Shown one piece after another: positions 9,288 to 18,433 of a DNA stretch of 64,000 nucleotides. The notes beneath the pieces were generated by a model that saw only the letters and a list, made by a program, of their open reading frames with translations, had not been told where the DNA came from and did not search any database. Position numbers and translations under genes: made by a program. The stretch lies in contig CAJXNC010000006.1 of the NCBI GenBank assembly GCA_913056125.1, forward strand, positions 144,400-208,399, read 5' to 3'. Numbering within the stretch: position 1 is the first letter of the stretch; every line of letters starts with the position of its first letter. Origin of the DNA: an uncultured Altererythrobacter sp. (GTDB lineage Bacteria; Pseudomonadota; Alphaproteobacteria; Sphingomonadales; Sphingomonadaceae).

Positions 9288-9896
9288 CTACTGGTCCAAT
9301 CTTTGATCATCCGGCCTAGTGCGATCCCAAAGATCCAACAGTTGTTGCCGGTGCTTCTTAATCACTTTAAGCGCTCCTACCAATCCCCGCACATTACGAA
9401 CGGGTGTAAGTGGCAGCGGCTCATCATCTAGACTGATGTTCACAGCAACGCCTTTGATCGTCACTTTGACATGTGGTCGCCCCGGATGCTTGCTTTCGTT
9501 GTGAAACATTTCAACTCGGTATTCTGCGATTCCGGGCACGAGAAATTCTGGTAAAAACTCGGCCGTTTCGGCGTCGAGTTGCCACTCGCGCTCCAAGTCA
9601 GATGCCAATTCTTGGGCCAGTCTTTCAGGAAACTCGATGGTTGGACCTGTCTGACCAAAATTCAGCATAGAGCCAAAGAACTTCAGATGCTCCTGGAACT
9701 GGTCCTCGTCGATCTCTGCATCAAGATCTGCACAACGGATCTTGAGAAAGCCGTAAGCCCAAAGTATCCCGCAAATATCCCCTTCAAGCTCTCGTGAAAC
9801 TCGGAAATCATTCTCTTTATTGAGATAAGGCTTTGCCGCCTGGCAGGCCAAAGCGATCATTCTCTCACGCACGTCTTCGATATTTATTTCAGACAT
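9288..9896 (-). CDS. Hypothetical protein with DUF4160-like C-terminus
   Basis: 202 residues from ATG 9896 (MSEINIEDVRERM); an ATG-less extension of six codons is possible. The last ~75 residues resemble DUF4160 (an ...HPGRPHVKVTIKG... strand, a LDDEPLPL segment and a helix KVIKKHRQQLLDLW), a small domain often paired with DUF2442 and found in toxin-antitoxin-like contexts. The N-terminal ~125 residues are acidic, helical and unassigned. The start overlaps the RusA-like gene by 8 bases and the gene ends 5 bases before the next, so it is a translationally coupled part of the cargo operon. Confidence 0.6.
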   Translation of the reverse strand: MSEINIEDVRERMIALACQAAKPYLNKENDFRVSRELEGDICGILWAYGFLKIRCADLDAEIDEDQFQEHLKFFGSMLNFGQTGPTIEFPERLAQELASDLEREWQLDAETAEFLPEFLVPGIAEYRVEMFHNESKHPGRPHVKVTIKGVAVNISLDDEPLPLTPVRNVRGLVGALKVIKKHRQQLLDLWDRTRPDDQRLDQ

Positions 9897-10812
9897 CGGA
9901 AGAATTCTGCGCACTGCCCGAGTTTTTTGGTAATTGTCCTGAGATTAACTTCGACAACGCTTCATAACTAGCTCGTGCTGAAGCTACCAACTTCTCAATC
10001 GACTTGATCTCGTGGCTATTCTCTCTTCGCCACTCCTGGTATTCGGCCTGCCAAGATCTAAGTGTGTGGGTGGCAAATGCATCGTCGATACGACTTCGAT
10101 GAAATCCGCGTGCAGAACACGCCAAATATAGCGATTGTTGATAGGCGCGCAGCCGATCCATGCCTCGCTGACGGAAAAGGTGCCTAGCCCCCTTCTTAAC
10201 GCGGCTCATCATTTCGAAGGTTAGTAGCCCAGCATAATGATTGCGGTCAGATTGCTCATCTACTGCTCCATCGGCCCACATTTGGCGACAGAGTGGATAC
10301 CAGAGACCATCAGGCATCTCATAGAACTCGACAGGCTTGAGGACGAAGTCATCCGGAGAGCCGGAGATGGAAATCTCGAAATGTGCTTTGTCCCTTCCAT
10401 AGCAATCGAGCCAATAAATTGAGAGTGCCTGAATTTGTGTGTCGTCGAAGTATAGGCCGTCTGGCCCCTTGAGTGCGTCGGAGATCGCTTTGGAGTAATT
10501 GTCAACATCAGCTGTTTCATCCGTCTCAAGGATGGTTTGCACATCCAGGTAGAGGACAATGTCGAGGCGAATCTCGTTACTGTAGAAGAACTTGTTACTA
10601 AGTTCAGCCTGGATCGCTTCGCGAAAGGCACGACGCGCCTCTCCACCCTTTGAGTAGGGGACCGGAGCAAAATGAAAGCGTTGCTGCCAATCGCCAAACA
10701 TCGGATTTAGTCCCGCATCCGCCCCTTTCCTCTCTTGATCGAATGGCTCATCGGAATGCACTGCTAATCTCAATCCTGGCTGTTCGTGGGCTTGGCATTC
10801 CATCCATGACAA
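9889..10812 (-). CDS. RusA-like endonuclease-fold protein with C-terminal extension
   Basis: 307 residues. Residues about 80-130 carry the RusA Holliday-junction resolvase signature: a strand with DIVLYLDV, then DVDNYSKAISDAL (102-114) and YFDDTQIQAL (121-130), supplying the acidic cluster (Asp102, Asp104, Asp112, Asp123, Asp124) expected for metal-dependent branched-DNA cleavage. Classic RusA is only about 120 residues, so the C-terminal ~150 residues (basic, helical, with RHLFRQRGMDRLRAY) are an added region with no known match. It starts 18 bases after the Res stop and overlaps the next gene. In this context it is likely a nuclease effector or DNA-processing partner of the helicase/modification genes (inference). 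Confidence 0.6.
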   Translation of the reverse strand: MSWMECQAHEQPGLRLAVHSDEPFDQERKGADAGLNPMFGDWQQRFHFAPVPYSKGGEARRAFREAIQAELSNKFFYSNEIRLDIVLYLDVQTILETDETADVDNYSKAISDALKGPDGLYFDDTQIQALSIYWLDCYGRDKAHFEISISGSPDDFVLKPVEFYEMPDGLWYPLCRQMWADGAVDEQSDRNHYAGLLTFEMMSRVKKGARHLFRQRGMDRLRAYQQSLYLACSARGFHRSRIDDAFATHTLRSWQAEYQEWRRENSHEIKSIEKLVASARASYEALSKLISGQLPKNSGSAQNSSDV

Positions 10813-10830
10813 TCCCCTAGATTCATCGGC

Positions 10831-13491
10831 TCAGCTCAGCAGCCTTGCATAGCTGTGAGCCTCGGCGTCTGTTCCTTTGATCAACTCATAGGTCATGCCA
10901 GAAGCTACTGCCATTTGCTCCGCAAACTCTCGCTTCGCCTGAACAACCGGATCATTGATCTGATGGTCGCCCTTAACTTCGACAATCACCATTTTACCAT
11001 CTGCGCGCTCGAAGAGGAAATCTGGATAGTAGGTGCGGACGGTCTTCGAGTCAGGGTCGATATACTGAATGAAGAAGTCTGACTGGCCGTGCGTTAGCAT
11101 GCCGGTGAAGTAAATTTTCTTCACCTTCCCCTCTCGTATCAGATCCCAAAACAACGTCTGTTCCGGGTTGGAGTCGAAGCAGTAAGTGTCGAGGTGGAAG
11201 CTCTTCGCGGCAACAGGCTGCGCGGGAGCGTCGGTCTCGCGGACAATTTTATCCTTGGCCGCCGTTACACGGTAGAAGCCTTCGGCTGGTATTTTGACAA
11301 GCTCCACCTCATACTCCTCTGCGGCCTCCGCCGGGTTGAGGTTGTAAAGGTGCGAGAAAAGCCTCGGTATGATCAGATCATGCAGGATCTCGTTGAACGT
11401 GTTGACTGCCTCGAGCGCCGCCGGGAGACCTTGCTTCGAGGCTGTGAGGATCTGTTCCACCTCGAACGGACTTCGGTTCAGATAGCGCGCCACCTCCGCG
11501 ACGAGCATCAGCGGCGAGTATTCGATCTTGCTACGGCGAGATGTGAGATCAGTTGTCGGGTCGCTGGCCTTCGCCGGCCCTAGCTCGGTGCGTTGGGTCG
11601 CGAGCAAGCGATATTCGTCCGTAAGGTCAGCCCAGGCAGCTTTGTCAGCCATATTGAAGCCGAGGTCGGCACCATCAACCAGCGCTTTTTCTTCAAGGTG
11701 GAAGCTGCGCCTGACGCGCTTGATCTTGATCTTCACTGGATCATTTACCCGCACTTCGACGGTCTCTTTGTCGCTTGCAGCGCTCTTGAGATCCTCGATG
11801 GTCATGCGGAAGTTCTGATCTAGCTCGTTATCGAGGATAGCGAGGTTCTTGTCCGACAGGTAAATGTGCCCGGTGTGTTGGACATCGCCGATGGCACGCA
11901 GGCAGCGCATTGAAGCCTGGAGGACAAAAACCTTTGAGTTTGGTTCGCGGTAAAGAGCGACCCCGAAAAGCGAGCGACAATTCCAGCCCTCGCGGCCCTT
12001 GTTGACGAGGATGATGAACTGCTTGTCGCTCTCTGGATAGTCGAGGCGACGAAATGCGCGTTCATCATCATTAGTCGTATGTTTCGCGTCTCCCACGTTC
12101 ACCAGGATGCGGCTGGTTGGAATGCCCCGCCCGGTAAGCGCCTCCTCCACGGCTGGTTTCAGTTCATTAACTGCCTCGTCGATCGTCGCCGCGAAGAAAG
12201 CCATCTTTGGAAGTAGACCTTCGGGCTGAAGGCCGTCTGTTTGATCGCAAAAATCGTCGATAGCGATTTTCACGAACTCCGCAGAGCGTGAGTTGGTGTA
12301 ACCTTTCAGATCGACCTTCTTGAGGTATTCGTTGCTGATCGCGTCCTTCAAACCATAGGCGTAGACCACCTCTGGAAGCACGACGCGGCCGACATACGGC
12401 GTGCCGGTGTAGTTGAAGCAGGCGACGACCTTGGTGCCTGCAGCACGCAACTTCGCGGCGAGCTTGTCGATCGTGGTGCGAAGGCTTGTGTCCGTAGGCT
12501 TGGCTCCAATTCCCATGTCCTTCGCCAGCGCCTTGCCAAACGCATGGTGGGCTTCATCGACGTAGATGCCCAACTGACCAAGTCGGGTGAGCTTCTCGAA
12601 GCGCTGATTGGTGGTCAGTTCGGCGTCGTCTTCAGGCTCGTCGAAGCCGTAGAGATCGGCCGCGTCAGCATAAACACTACCCTCTTCCTTGAAGGCGTCC
12701 GGCGTCGATCGGAAGAGCGAGTCAATCGCCGTGTCCTGCTTGTGCTTCTTCTTGAGGATGATCTTCTGCACGTTGGAGACAATCACGTTAAAGCGTGACT
12801 GGTCGAGCGTATCGAGCGAGGTGCCGGCCTCTTCCAAGTAGTGGAAGCGAATGTGCGTCGTGAGGAAGTTCACGTATTCCGGCGGCACCACTCGCTCCAG
12901 AGGGAACGTCTCAATCTCGCGCAATGACTGAAGCACGGTCTTGTCCGGCGAGCACACCAGCGCGTTGTGGCAGTATTTTTCGTCCTTCGGCCATTTTTTG
13001 GCGAGGATGAACTCGTAGAAGATGCAGGTCGCCATGAGGATGGTCTTCCCTGTCCCCATGGTCAGCGCGAAGATGTAGTTCGGATAGGTGCGCTTGTTGC
13101 GCTTCATCATCTCGAACGCGAGTTTGTATTGTTCTCTCGTCACCTCCTCGAACAGAGGAACCTGGCCCTGCTTGTTTGCGACACCTCCGTCGGCTCGTTC
13201 GGCAAATTTGCCGGCCCGATCGAACCAGTCCTTGAAGATCTGCTCGACGCGCCTGTTGTCGAGGAACTCCTTGAGGAAGACGTAGACCTCAAGTGCCTCA
13301 AATTGCGGAACGCGAAGGTAAGCCTTGGGGTTGTGGTCAGGGTCGTTAAAGTCGAGGAACTTTTTGGTGAGGTCTCGATATTCGCGGCGGATCGAACCCC
13401 GGTTTTGACGATAGAACGACCATAGGAAGTTGAAGAAGGCGAATTCGCCTAGCACAGCCTGCTGGGTTGCAGCTTTGGGCGCCCTAGCCAT
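10831..13491 (-). CDS. res: Type III restriction enzyme Res subunit (SF2 helicase-nuclease)
   Basis: 886 residues. Helicase domain 1 has Walker A MGTGKT (145-150), Walker B DEAH (312-315) and a motif III-like FNYTGTPYVGR; domain 2 has ILVNKGREGWNCRSLFGVAL, the Res-specific motif VI region. The C-terminus carries the PD-(D/E)xK nuclease core PDFLFERADGKMVIVEVKGDHQ in split form (PDFLF then VEVKGDH). In type III systems Res hydrolyses ATP and cleaves only in complex with Mod. The gene overlaps mod by 8 bases. The length is shorter than the ~970 residues of EcoP15I-type Res, but all motifs needed for activity are visible. Confidence 0.88.
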   Translation of the reverse strand: MARAPKAATQQAVLGEFAFFNFLWSFYRQNRGSIRREYRDLTKKFLDFNDPDHNPKAYLRVPQFEALEVYVFLKEFLDNRRVEQIFKDWFDRAGKFAERADGGVANKQGQVPLFEEVTREQYKLAFEMMKRNKRTYPNYIFALTMGTGKTILMATCIFYEFILAKKWPKDEKYCHNALVCSPDKTVLQSLREIETFPLERVVPPEYVNFLTTHIRFHYLEEAGTSLDTLDQSRFNVIVSNVQKIILKKKHKQDTAIDSLFRSTPDAFKEEGSVYADAADLYGFDEPEDDAELTTNQRFEKLTRLGQLGIYVDEAHHAFGKALAKDMGIGAKPTDTSLRTTIDKLAAKLRAAGTKVVACFNYTGTPYVGRVVLPEVVYAYGLKDAISNEYLKKVDLKGYTNSRSAEFVKIAIDDFCDQTDGLQPEGLLPKMAFFAATIDEAVNELKPAVEEALTGRGIPTSRILVNVGDAKHTTNDDERAFRRLDYPESDKQFIILVNKGREGWNCRSLFGVALYREPNSKVFVLQASMRCLRAIGDVQHTGHIYLSDKNLAILDNELDQNFRMTIEDLKSAASDKETVEVRVNDPVKIKIKRVRRSFHLEEKALVDGADLGFNMADKAAWADLTDEYRLLATQRTELGPAKASDPTTDLTSRRSKIEYSPLMLVAEVARYLNRSPFEVEQILTASKQGLPAALEAVNTFNEILHDLIIPRLFSHLYNLNPAEAAEEYEVELVKIPAEGFYRVTAAKDKIVRETDAPAQPVAAKSFHLDTYCFDSNPEQTLFWDLIREGKVKKIYFTGMLTHGQSDFFIQYIDPDSKTVRTYYPDFLFERADGKMVIVEVKGDHQINDPVVQAKREFAEQMAVASGMTYELIKGTDAEAHSYARLLS

Positions 13492-15220
13492 TGATCTCGC
13501 CTTCCCAGCTTTCTGAAAGCAGATCGGTGATTTTTACAAGTATCGTTCCGGCATCGTGAGGCACCTTGTAGCGACCACTGACAAATTCGTCCTTGTCAGG
13601 AACATCGACAACGGCAGGCGAGAAGATGGCGCCGTCGTAGTTCCAATCGACCATGACGCTGTCCACCAATTCGCGCCACTCACCCACCTCTTCTTGTTGC
13701 AGCGAGAGCTTCTGCAAGAGGTTCATCGGGTAGAAGTTCGCGATGACCAGCTCGCCGTCATCAATTTTGAGCTTGGCTTCAGAATCTCGTTTGAATTCGA
13801 GCTGAGACTTGTCACGAAGTATGTCTACGACCTCGACATCGATCTTGAAAGGCTTTGCTTGGAGTTCAAGTTCTGCCTTCAGGTCTGGCTCATGACCCAT
13901 GCAAACCAGCAGGATCTTCTCGACCGGCTGGTTAGGTTTTTCATCTTGCCTTCGCTGGAACGCCTTTTGGTCGAATCCCGCCACTATCTCGCCGAGGTCT
14001 GCTTTTGTAGCAAGGCGATTGACCGGCATGATCTTGACCATGCGGCCGTCCTTTTCGCCATCGAATACCCCATGTGATTCCAATGGCTGAAGTTCCAGCG
14101 CGTCCGCCAAGAGTGGCTTGGCTTCAGCTGGATTGCGAAAAACGTCATAGTTATTGACGTTGTTGACCTCTAAGCCCGTAGGGCTGCCAACTGCGAGTAA
14201 GCGCTTAGTCATCGTTTGGATTGCGCCCAGGTTGATGTCGGCTCCGATAAAGCGCCGCCCTGTTTTCGCTGCTACAGCTAGAAGGCTTCCTGACCCTGCA
14301 AATGCATCGAAGACTAGGCTACCTTTTGGTGCCGCAGCCTCCAAGATGCGTTCCATTAGGGCTTCCGGCTTCTGAGTCGGGTATCCAGTAGGCTCGACCT
14401 TGTCGGCAGGCTGAAGCATGGACATACGCCATACGTCGTCGATGGTTTTGTGAGTGGACTCAATATAAATAACGTTGCCGTTTTCGTCGCGAGCATTCAC
14501 CAGTGATTTGGTCTCCGGATTCCACTCGCGCTTGATTTGCGTGACCGGTTTTTCGCGCTCCTCCTTGACCTTCTCAAAGTGGAATGACTCCCCTTTTCGA
14601 TACCAGAGAATGTTGTCATGGTTGGAGGCGAAGCGATTAATGTTTCCTTGCATCTTATTGTAATAGTGCCAGACTATTTCGTTGATGAAGTTGGACGGTC
14701 CGAATATCTCGTCCATGATGCAGCGAATATGATGCGCTTTGTGCCAATCCAGATGAACCATTATAGTCGCGTCTGGCGCCATCAATTCGCGAATGATTAC
14801 CAGCCGCTCGAACATGAATTGCAGATATTCGTCGTTCGTCCAGATGTCTGCATACTGTTTTTCCTCGAAGTTCGTCTGCTCTGTCATCATTCGCTTCGAG
14901 CGAATGCGAATGGTCTTCGAGTAATCCGCTTTGGAGTCGAACGGTGGATCGATGTAGACAAAATCAATGGCGCCACGATGTTCACGTAGTAGGTGGCTCA
15001 TGACCTGAAGGTTGTCGCCCCAGAAAATCTTATTGCGCCACCCATCAACTTCCTCTCCATGCATTTCCTTGATCTGAGCGGGAAAGAATTGGGTCGAATT
15101 GAACGGACGCTTCCCGCGCCAATTGAGCATGGGATAGCCCCTGATCGGCTCGAACTTGTATTCTTCGACGCGTTCGGCCTTTTGCTCATCGAGACCGAGG
15201 CTCTCCTGTTTGTCACTCAC
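13484..15220 (-). CDS. mod: Type III DNA methyltransferase Mod subunit (beta class)
   Basis: 578 residues. Catalytic motif IV DPPF is at 91-94 and the SAM-binding motif I FAGSG at 307-311, with the target-recognition region between them (about 170-280), the order of beta-class adenine-N6 methyltransferases. WGDNLQVM and NWRGKRPFNSTQFFPAQ precede motif IV, as in many helicase-linked Mod proteins. The C-terminal ~200 residues are the Res-interaction/variable part. It begins 6 bases after the UvrD-like gene and overlaps res by 8, so helicase, Mod and Res are made from one message. The target sequence is unknown. Confidence 0.88.
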   Translation of the reverse strand: MSDKQESLGLDEQKAERVEEYKFEPIRGYPMLNWRGKRPFNSTQFFPAQIKEMHGEEVDGWRNKIFWGDNLQVMSHLLREHRGAIDFVYIDPPFDSKADYSKTIRIRSKRMMTEQTNFEEKQYADIWTNDEYLQFMFERLVIIRELMAPDATIMVHLDWHKAHHIRCIMDEIFGPSNFINEIVWHYYNKMQGNINRFASNHDNILWYRKGESFHFEKVKEEREKPVTQIKREWNPETKSLVNARDENGNVIYIESTHKTIDDVWRMSMLQPADKVEPTGYPTQKPEALMERILEAAAPKGSLVFDAFAGSGSLLAVAAKTGRRFIGADINLGAIQTMTKRLLAVGSPTGLEVNNVNNYDVFRNPAEAKPLLADALELQPLESHGVFDGEKDGRMVKIMPVNRLATKADLGEIVAGFDQKAFQRRQDEKPNQPVEKILLVCMGHEPDLKAELELQAKPFKIDVEVVDILRDKSQLEFKRDSEAKLKIDDGELVIANFYPMNLLQKLSLQQEEVGEWRELVDSVMVDWNYDGAIFSPAVVDVPDKDEFVSGRYKVPHDAGTILVKITDLLSESWEGEING

Positions 15221-15226
15221 TCGCCG

Positions 15227-18100
15227 TTATCCTTCCAGGAATTTCCAATTTTTCATGTCGCAGTAGAACCGCGCGTCACAGTTCTCGCATAGCTTACCCG
15301 GACGCGACTTCATCCGATAATCGCGATCCTCGATCCGGCTGACCGTCTTGTCGAAGTCGGCGATGGTGCGGTCAATCGACTTGCTGTCCTTGTCCCAGCT
15401 GATGAACGGGTTTCCGCTCTCCTCGCCGGTGTAATACAGATGCGTGCGGCTGACCTTTTCGCCGGTGCGTTCTTCGACAAGGTGCGCATAGACCTCCAGC
15501 TGCCGCCGATATTGCTGTATCCTCTCGCGGTCGCGCACCATGTCGGGCTTCTTCTCGGCCTTGAAGTCGATCAGCTCAACGGTATCACCCTCTCCGCGAA
15601 TAAGGTCCACAGAGCCGTGGAGGATGTAGGTGTCCTTCACCATTGATATATCGACCTCGGCTTCTTTCAGGCGGTCGAAGTTCTTGCGCTCGCGACTGAC
15701 ATACCGATCAACTTGGCGAAGCGCAGCGCGCCTTGCGAGCTGGTTGAGATACTGACGCTCACGGCGAGAGAGGTAGTGGTAGTTGGTCTCGAACCACTCC
15801 TCGACCTGATCCTTGGTGACGACATGCTCCTCGCCCCGCAGCACGGCCTTGTGCACGTCCTCAATCGTTTGGTGCACCAAGGTGCCGAACAGCTGCGCGC
15901 TGGCACGCACCGGGGTGAACTCCAGCTCTCGAAAGAACCGATACTGCTCGGCGCAGGTCTCGAAGAGCGCGATGTGTGAGGTAAAGCTGTATTGGCGCTT
16001 GAGGTTGATCTCCTTGACTTCGTCGAACTCGATCAGGCCTGGGCGAAACACCTCGTCGCGCCAGCTCGGCAGCAGCTCCCAGATGTCCGCGAAATACTTC
16101 GACGGTGATCGGCCGCGCCCTGTCCGCTCCTCTGTCGCAAGCACGAGTAAGTTCTGTGCCCGCGAGAACGCAGTGTAATAGAGGCGCTTGAAGTCGAAGA
16201 ACTTGATACGATCGAGTGGCTCGAAAGGGGGCTTGGCGAGATACGGCTCCATGGCGACGTCGATGTCAGTCCACTGCTTTCGCGGGACGGCCTCAAGTGA
16301 CCCACAAACCACGACGGGGAACTCCAGCCCTTTCGACTGGTGAATGGTCAGGAATGACACGCATCCACTGGGTGCATACTCGCTGTCGTCCTCATACTCG
16401 TCGATGCCGCCTTCATAGAGAAAGCGGAGAAACTGGTTGAACAGATTCAGCAGGTCGCGATCGATGAACTCTGGGTTCACAACGGTGATGTGGTGGAGAT
16501 ACTCAAACTTAGTCAGGAGCTGTGAGAGTAGGGCGATATTGCGAGAAGCGCGGCCTTTATCGACACCATCCATCAGATCCTCGTCGAGGCACCGGCTGAA
16601 GAGCGGAAACTGAAGAAGCTGATAAAAGAGACCAGTGAGACCGTAGTCGGCTGGTTCGCTCATCGCGCGGTGATGCTTGGCTAGGGGACGGACAAAGGCA
16701 AGCAAACTGGCGTTCTCTGGCTTGCGCAGTTCAGCGGCGAAGGTGGCGAAACATTGCCGGTCGTAGTAGTCCCAGATGTCGAGTTTCATACCCTCGCGAG
16801 TCTGTCTGATGTCCGGGAACTGCGGAAATAGGAAGATCAGCGCACCGACTACCAGCCGCACCTCTTCACGCTCGAAGAAAAGATTGGAGCGCGGCGAGTA
16901 AACGGGGATGCCATTCGCCTCCAAGTGCCTCGCGAGGGTCAGCACGCGATCATTCTTCACAGAGCGGAATAGGAAGGCCACCTGGTTCCAATCGGTCAGG
17001 CCGTTGTCGCGAAGAGCATGTAGAAAGCAGACGACCTCATCATTGAACTCGGCGTCGTCAGCTTGCGTTAGCTTTACGACCGAGGCGCTATCAGGGAACT
17101 CAGATTCACACGGCGTGATTGTCTTATCGAAACGGAACGATTTCCCGCCTTCCCGCCAGTCCTCGTCAGCAATCCAGCGGTTGTAGAAGTCAATAATGTC
17201 CGGTGTGGAACGATAATTGATTGCGAGCTGCTGCTGCATGCATGCGCCAGGCTCAAACTTGTCGGGGAACTCCAGAATATTCCGAATGGTCGCGCCACGG
17301 AATCGATAAAGCCCTTGGTCGTCGTCACCGACAACACAGATGTTCTGTCGATCGCCTGCGAGAAGAAAAAGGAGGCGCTCTTGAATTGTGTTCGTGTCTT
17401 GGAACTCGTCCACCATGATGTGCGTGAGCTGCGCTCGGACCTCTTCTAGGACCGCTGGTTGATCTTGCAGTAGGCGTAGCGCCTCCGCCTGGATGCCGGC
17501 GAAGTCGAGCGCATTCTGCTCTCGCATAAGTTCTTGGTAGAGAACTGCGGCGTGCCCCAAGGCGATGATAGCCGGGTCGTCGCCGGAAACTAGCGCCTGC
17601 ACATCGAGAGCCTCTTCTGCGACTTTGTTCAGCCAGCTCATCAGCTGTGTCGCGCGGTGCCAGCGACCCGATTGCGGGGCGCCAATTACTAACTCAATGT
17701 CGTCTATCTCATCAAAGCGGTTCAGGCGCTGATACAGGAAATACTGCTGGTCGAACTGATCGAACAGCGAGAAGTTGCGCTTCAGTCGCGTGAACTCCCG
17801 GTGGTCCTTAAGCATACGCAAGCAGATCGAGTGGAATGTCCCTATATACATTTCGTTCATGTTGAACGAGATCCCAAGCTCAATCAGCCGGTTCGAGATG
17901 CGCGTGATTAGCTCGCGCGCGGCCTTCTCCGTAAAGGTCACCACCAAGAGCTGTTCGGGATCGACGCCCTCGACATCGATAAGGCGGACAATGCGCTCAA
18001 CTAGTGTGAATGTTTTTCCTGACCCAGGGCCGGCGATAATTAGGAGTGGGCCAGAAGTAGCATCAATCGCCGCTTGTTGGTTTTGATTCGGACCAGGCAT
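15227..18100 (-). CDS. UvrD/Rep-like SF1 helicase fused to Fe-S RecB-family nuclease
   Basis: 957 residues. The N-terminal SF1A helicase has Walker A GPGSGKT (24-30), TFTEKAARELITRI (Ia), VDEFQDTN (Walker B), GDDDQGLYRFRGA (III), LAINYRST (IV) and a distal TIHQSKGLEFPVVV (V). The C-terminal ~230 residues form a RecB/AddB-type nuclease: GTLVHQTIED, GSVDLIRGE, ELIDFKAEKKPD, and a four-Cys staple made of one Cys in LFETCAEQYRF plus CENCDARFYC at the end, the arrangement of Cas4/AddB [4Fe-4S] nucleases. No DEAD-box or TOPRIM is seen. It is the first gene of the cargo operon, directly followed by mod. It could resect or unwind DNA for the linked system (inference). An AddA/AddB recombination enzyme is the alternative, but a single chain next to Mod/Res is unusual. 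Confidence 0.85.
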   Translation of the reverse strand: MPGPNQNQQAAIDATSGPLLIIAGPGSGKTFTLVERIVRLIDVEGVDPEQLLVVTFTEKAARELITRISNRLIELGISFNMNEMYIGTFHSICLRMLKDHREFTRLKRNFSLFDQFDQQYFLYQRLNRFDEIDDIELVIGAPQSGRWHRATQLMSWLNKVAEEALDVQALVSGDDPAIIALGHAAVLYQELMREQNALDFAGIQAEALRLLQDQPAVLEEVRAQLTHIMVDEFQDTNTIQERLLFLLAGDRQNICVVGDDDQGLYRFRGATIRNILEFPDKFEPGACMQQQLAINYRSTPDIIDFYNRWIADEDWREGGKSFRFDKTITPCESEFPDSASVVKLTQADDAEFNDEVVCFLHALRDNGLTDWNQVAFLFRSVKNDRVLTLARHLEANGIPVYSPRSNLFFEREEVRLVVGALIFLFPQFPDIRQTREGMKLDIWDYYDRQCFATFAAELRKPENASLLAFVRPLAKHHRAMSEPADYGLTGLFYQLLQFPLFSRCLDEDLMDGVDKGRASRNIALLSQLLTKFEYLHHITVVNPEFIDRDLLNLFNQFLRFLYEGGIDEYEDDSEYAPSGCVSFLTIHQSKGLEFPVVVCGSLEAVPRKQWTDIDVAMEPYLAKPPFEPLDRIKFFDFKRLYYTAFSRAQNLLVLATEERTGRGRSPSKYFADIWELLPSWRDEVFRPGLIEFDEVKEINLKRQYSFTSHIALFETCAEQYRFFRELEFTPVRASAQLFGTLVHQTIEDVHKAVLRGEEHVVTKDQVEEWFETNYHYLSRRERQYLNQLARRAALRQVDRYVSRERKNFDRLKEAEVDISMVKDTYILHGSVDLIRGEGDTVELIDFKAEKKPDMVRDRERIQQYRRQLEVYAHLVEERTGEKVSRTHLYYTGEESGNPFISWDKDSKSIDRTIADFDKTVSRIEDRDYRMKSRPGKLCENCDARFYCDMKNWKFLEG

Positions 18101-18433
18101 TCCAATACATTATTCATCTACGTCTTCATTGGCCACGATTGCATGTGGCGTCGCATAAGAGCTGCGTCGCTTCTCGTGGCGGGGGTTACACTACGCAGCC
18201 CTTTGCAAGTGTGGTCCCGTCGGATTTTCCGAAATCAATTGCCGATTTTTCGAACGTGGGCACCGAGAAGCGCCGAGGGCCTATGGCTTAGATGTATATG
18301 TGTCAGGCTCTTCCGGACCGAAAACTCGTCAATTCGGGTGCTTCAGGTCCGGAATTTCCGGACCAAAACGGTCCCTAACAAAGTCGCTGTCCGGATTTGC
18401 AGGACCAAAGAACAGATTTTTCCGGACCGCGAT
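18101..18433. promoter_or_regulatory. 333-bp gap: probable cargo-operon promoter region with TCCGGA repeats
   Basis: Gene-free on standard criteria. It separates the winged-helix gene from the cargo operon and probably holds the operon promoter. It contains five TCCGGA elements (18312, 18348, 18357, 18390, 18421), two of which form the 19-bp inverted repeat GGTCCGGAATTTCCGGACC at 18346-18364. In the minus frame continuing from the winged-helix gene, the repeats encode FGPxxPD peptides interrupted by three in-frame stops. Confidence 0.55.
18312..18428. repeat. TCCGGA iteron-like repeat cluster
   Basis: TCCGGA at 18312-18317, 18348-18353, 18357-18362, 18390-18395 and 18421-18426, mostly in the context TTCCGGACC, at spacings near 31-36 bp apart from the paired inner copies. 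Either protein-binding iterons for the adjacent winged-helix protein, or DNA remnants of a repeat-coding tail of that gene. Confidence 0.65.

Noticed and set aside
8653..18100. Assignment to a named multi-gene defence system (BREX, DISARM, Druantia, Zorya)
   Set aside because: No PglZ, DrmA/B, DruE or ZorA/B-like proteins; only the Mod-Res pair matches a known type (type III R-M).
18312..18428. CRISPR-like array
   Set aside because: The repeats are only 6-9 bp with irregular spacing and no cas genes; the Cas4-like nuclease domain belongs to a UvrD fusion.
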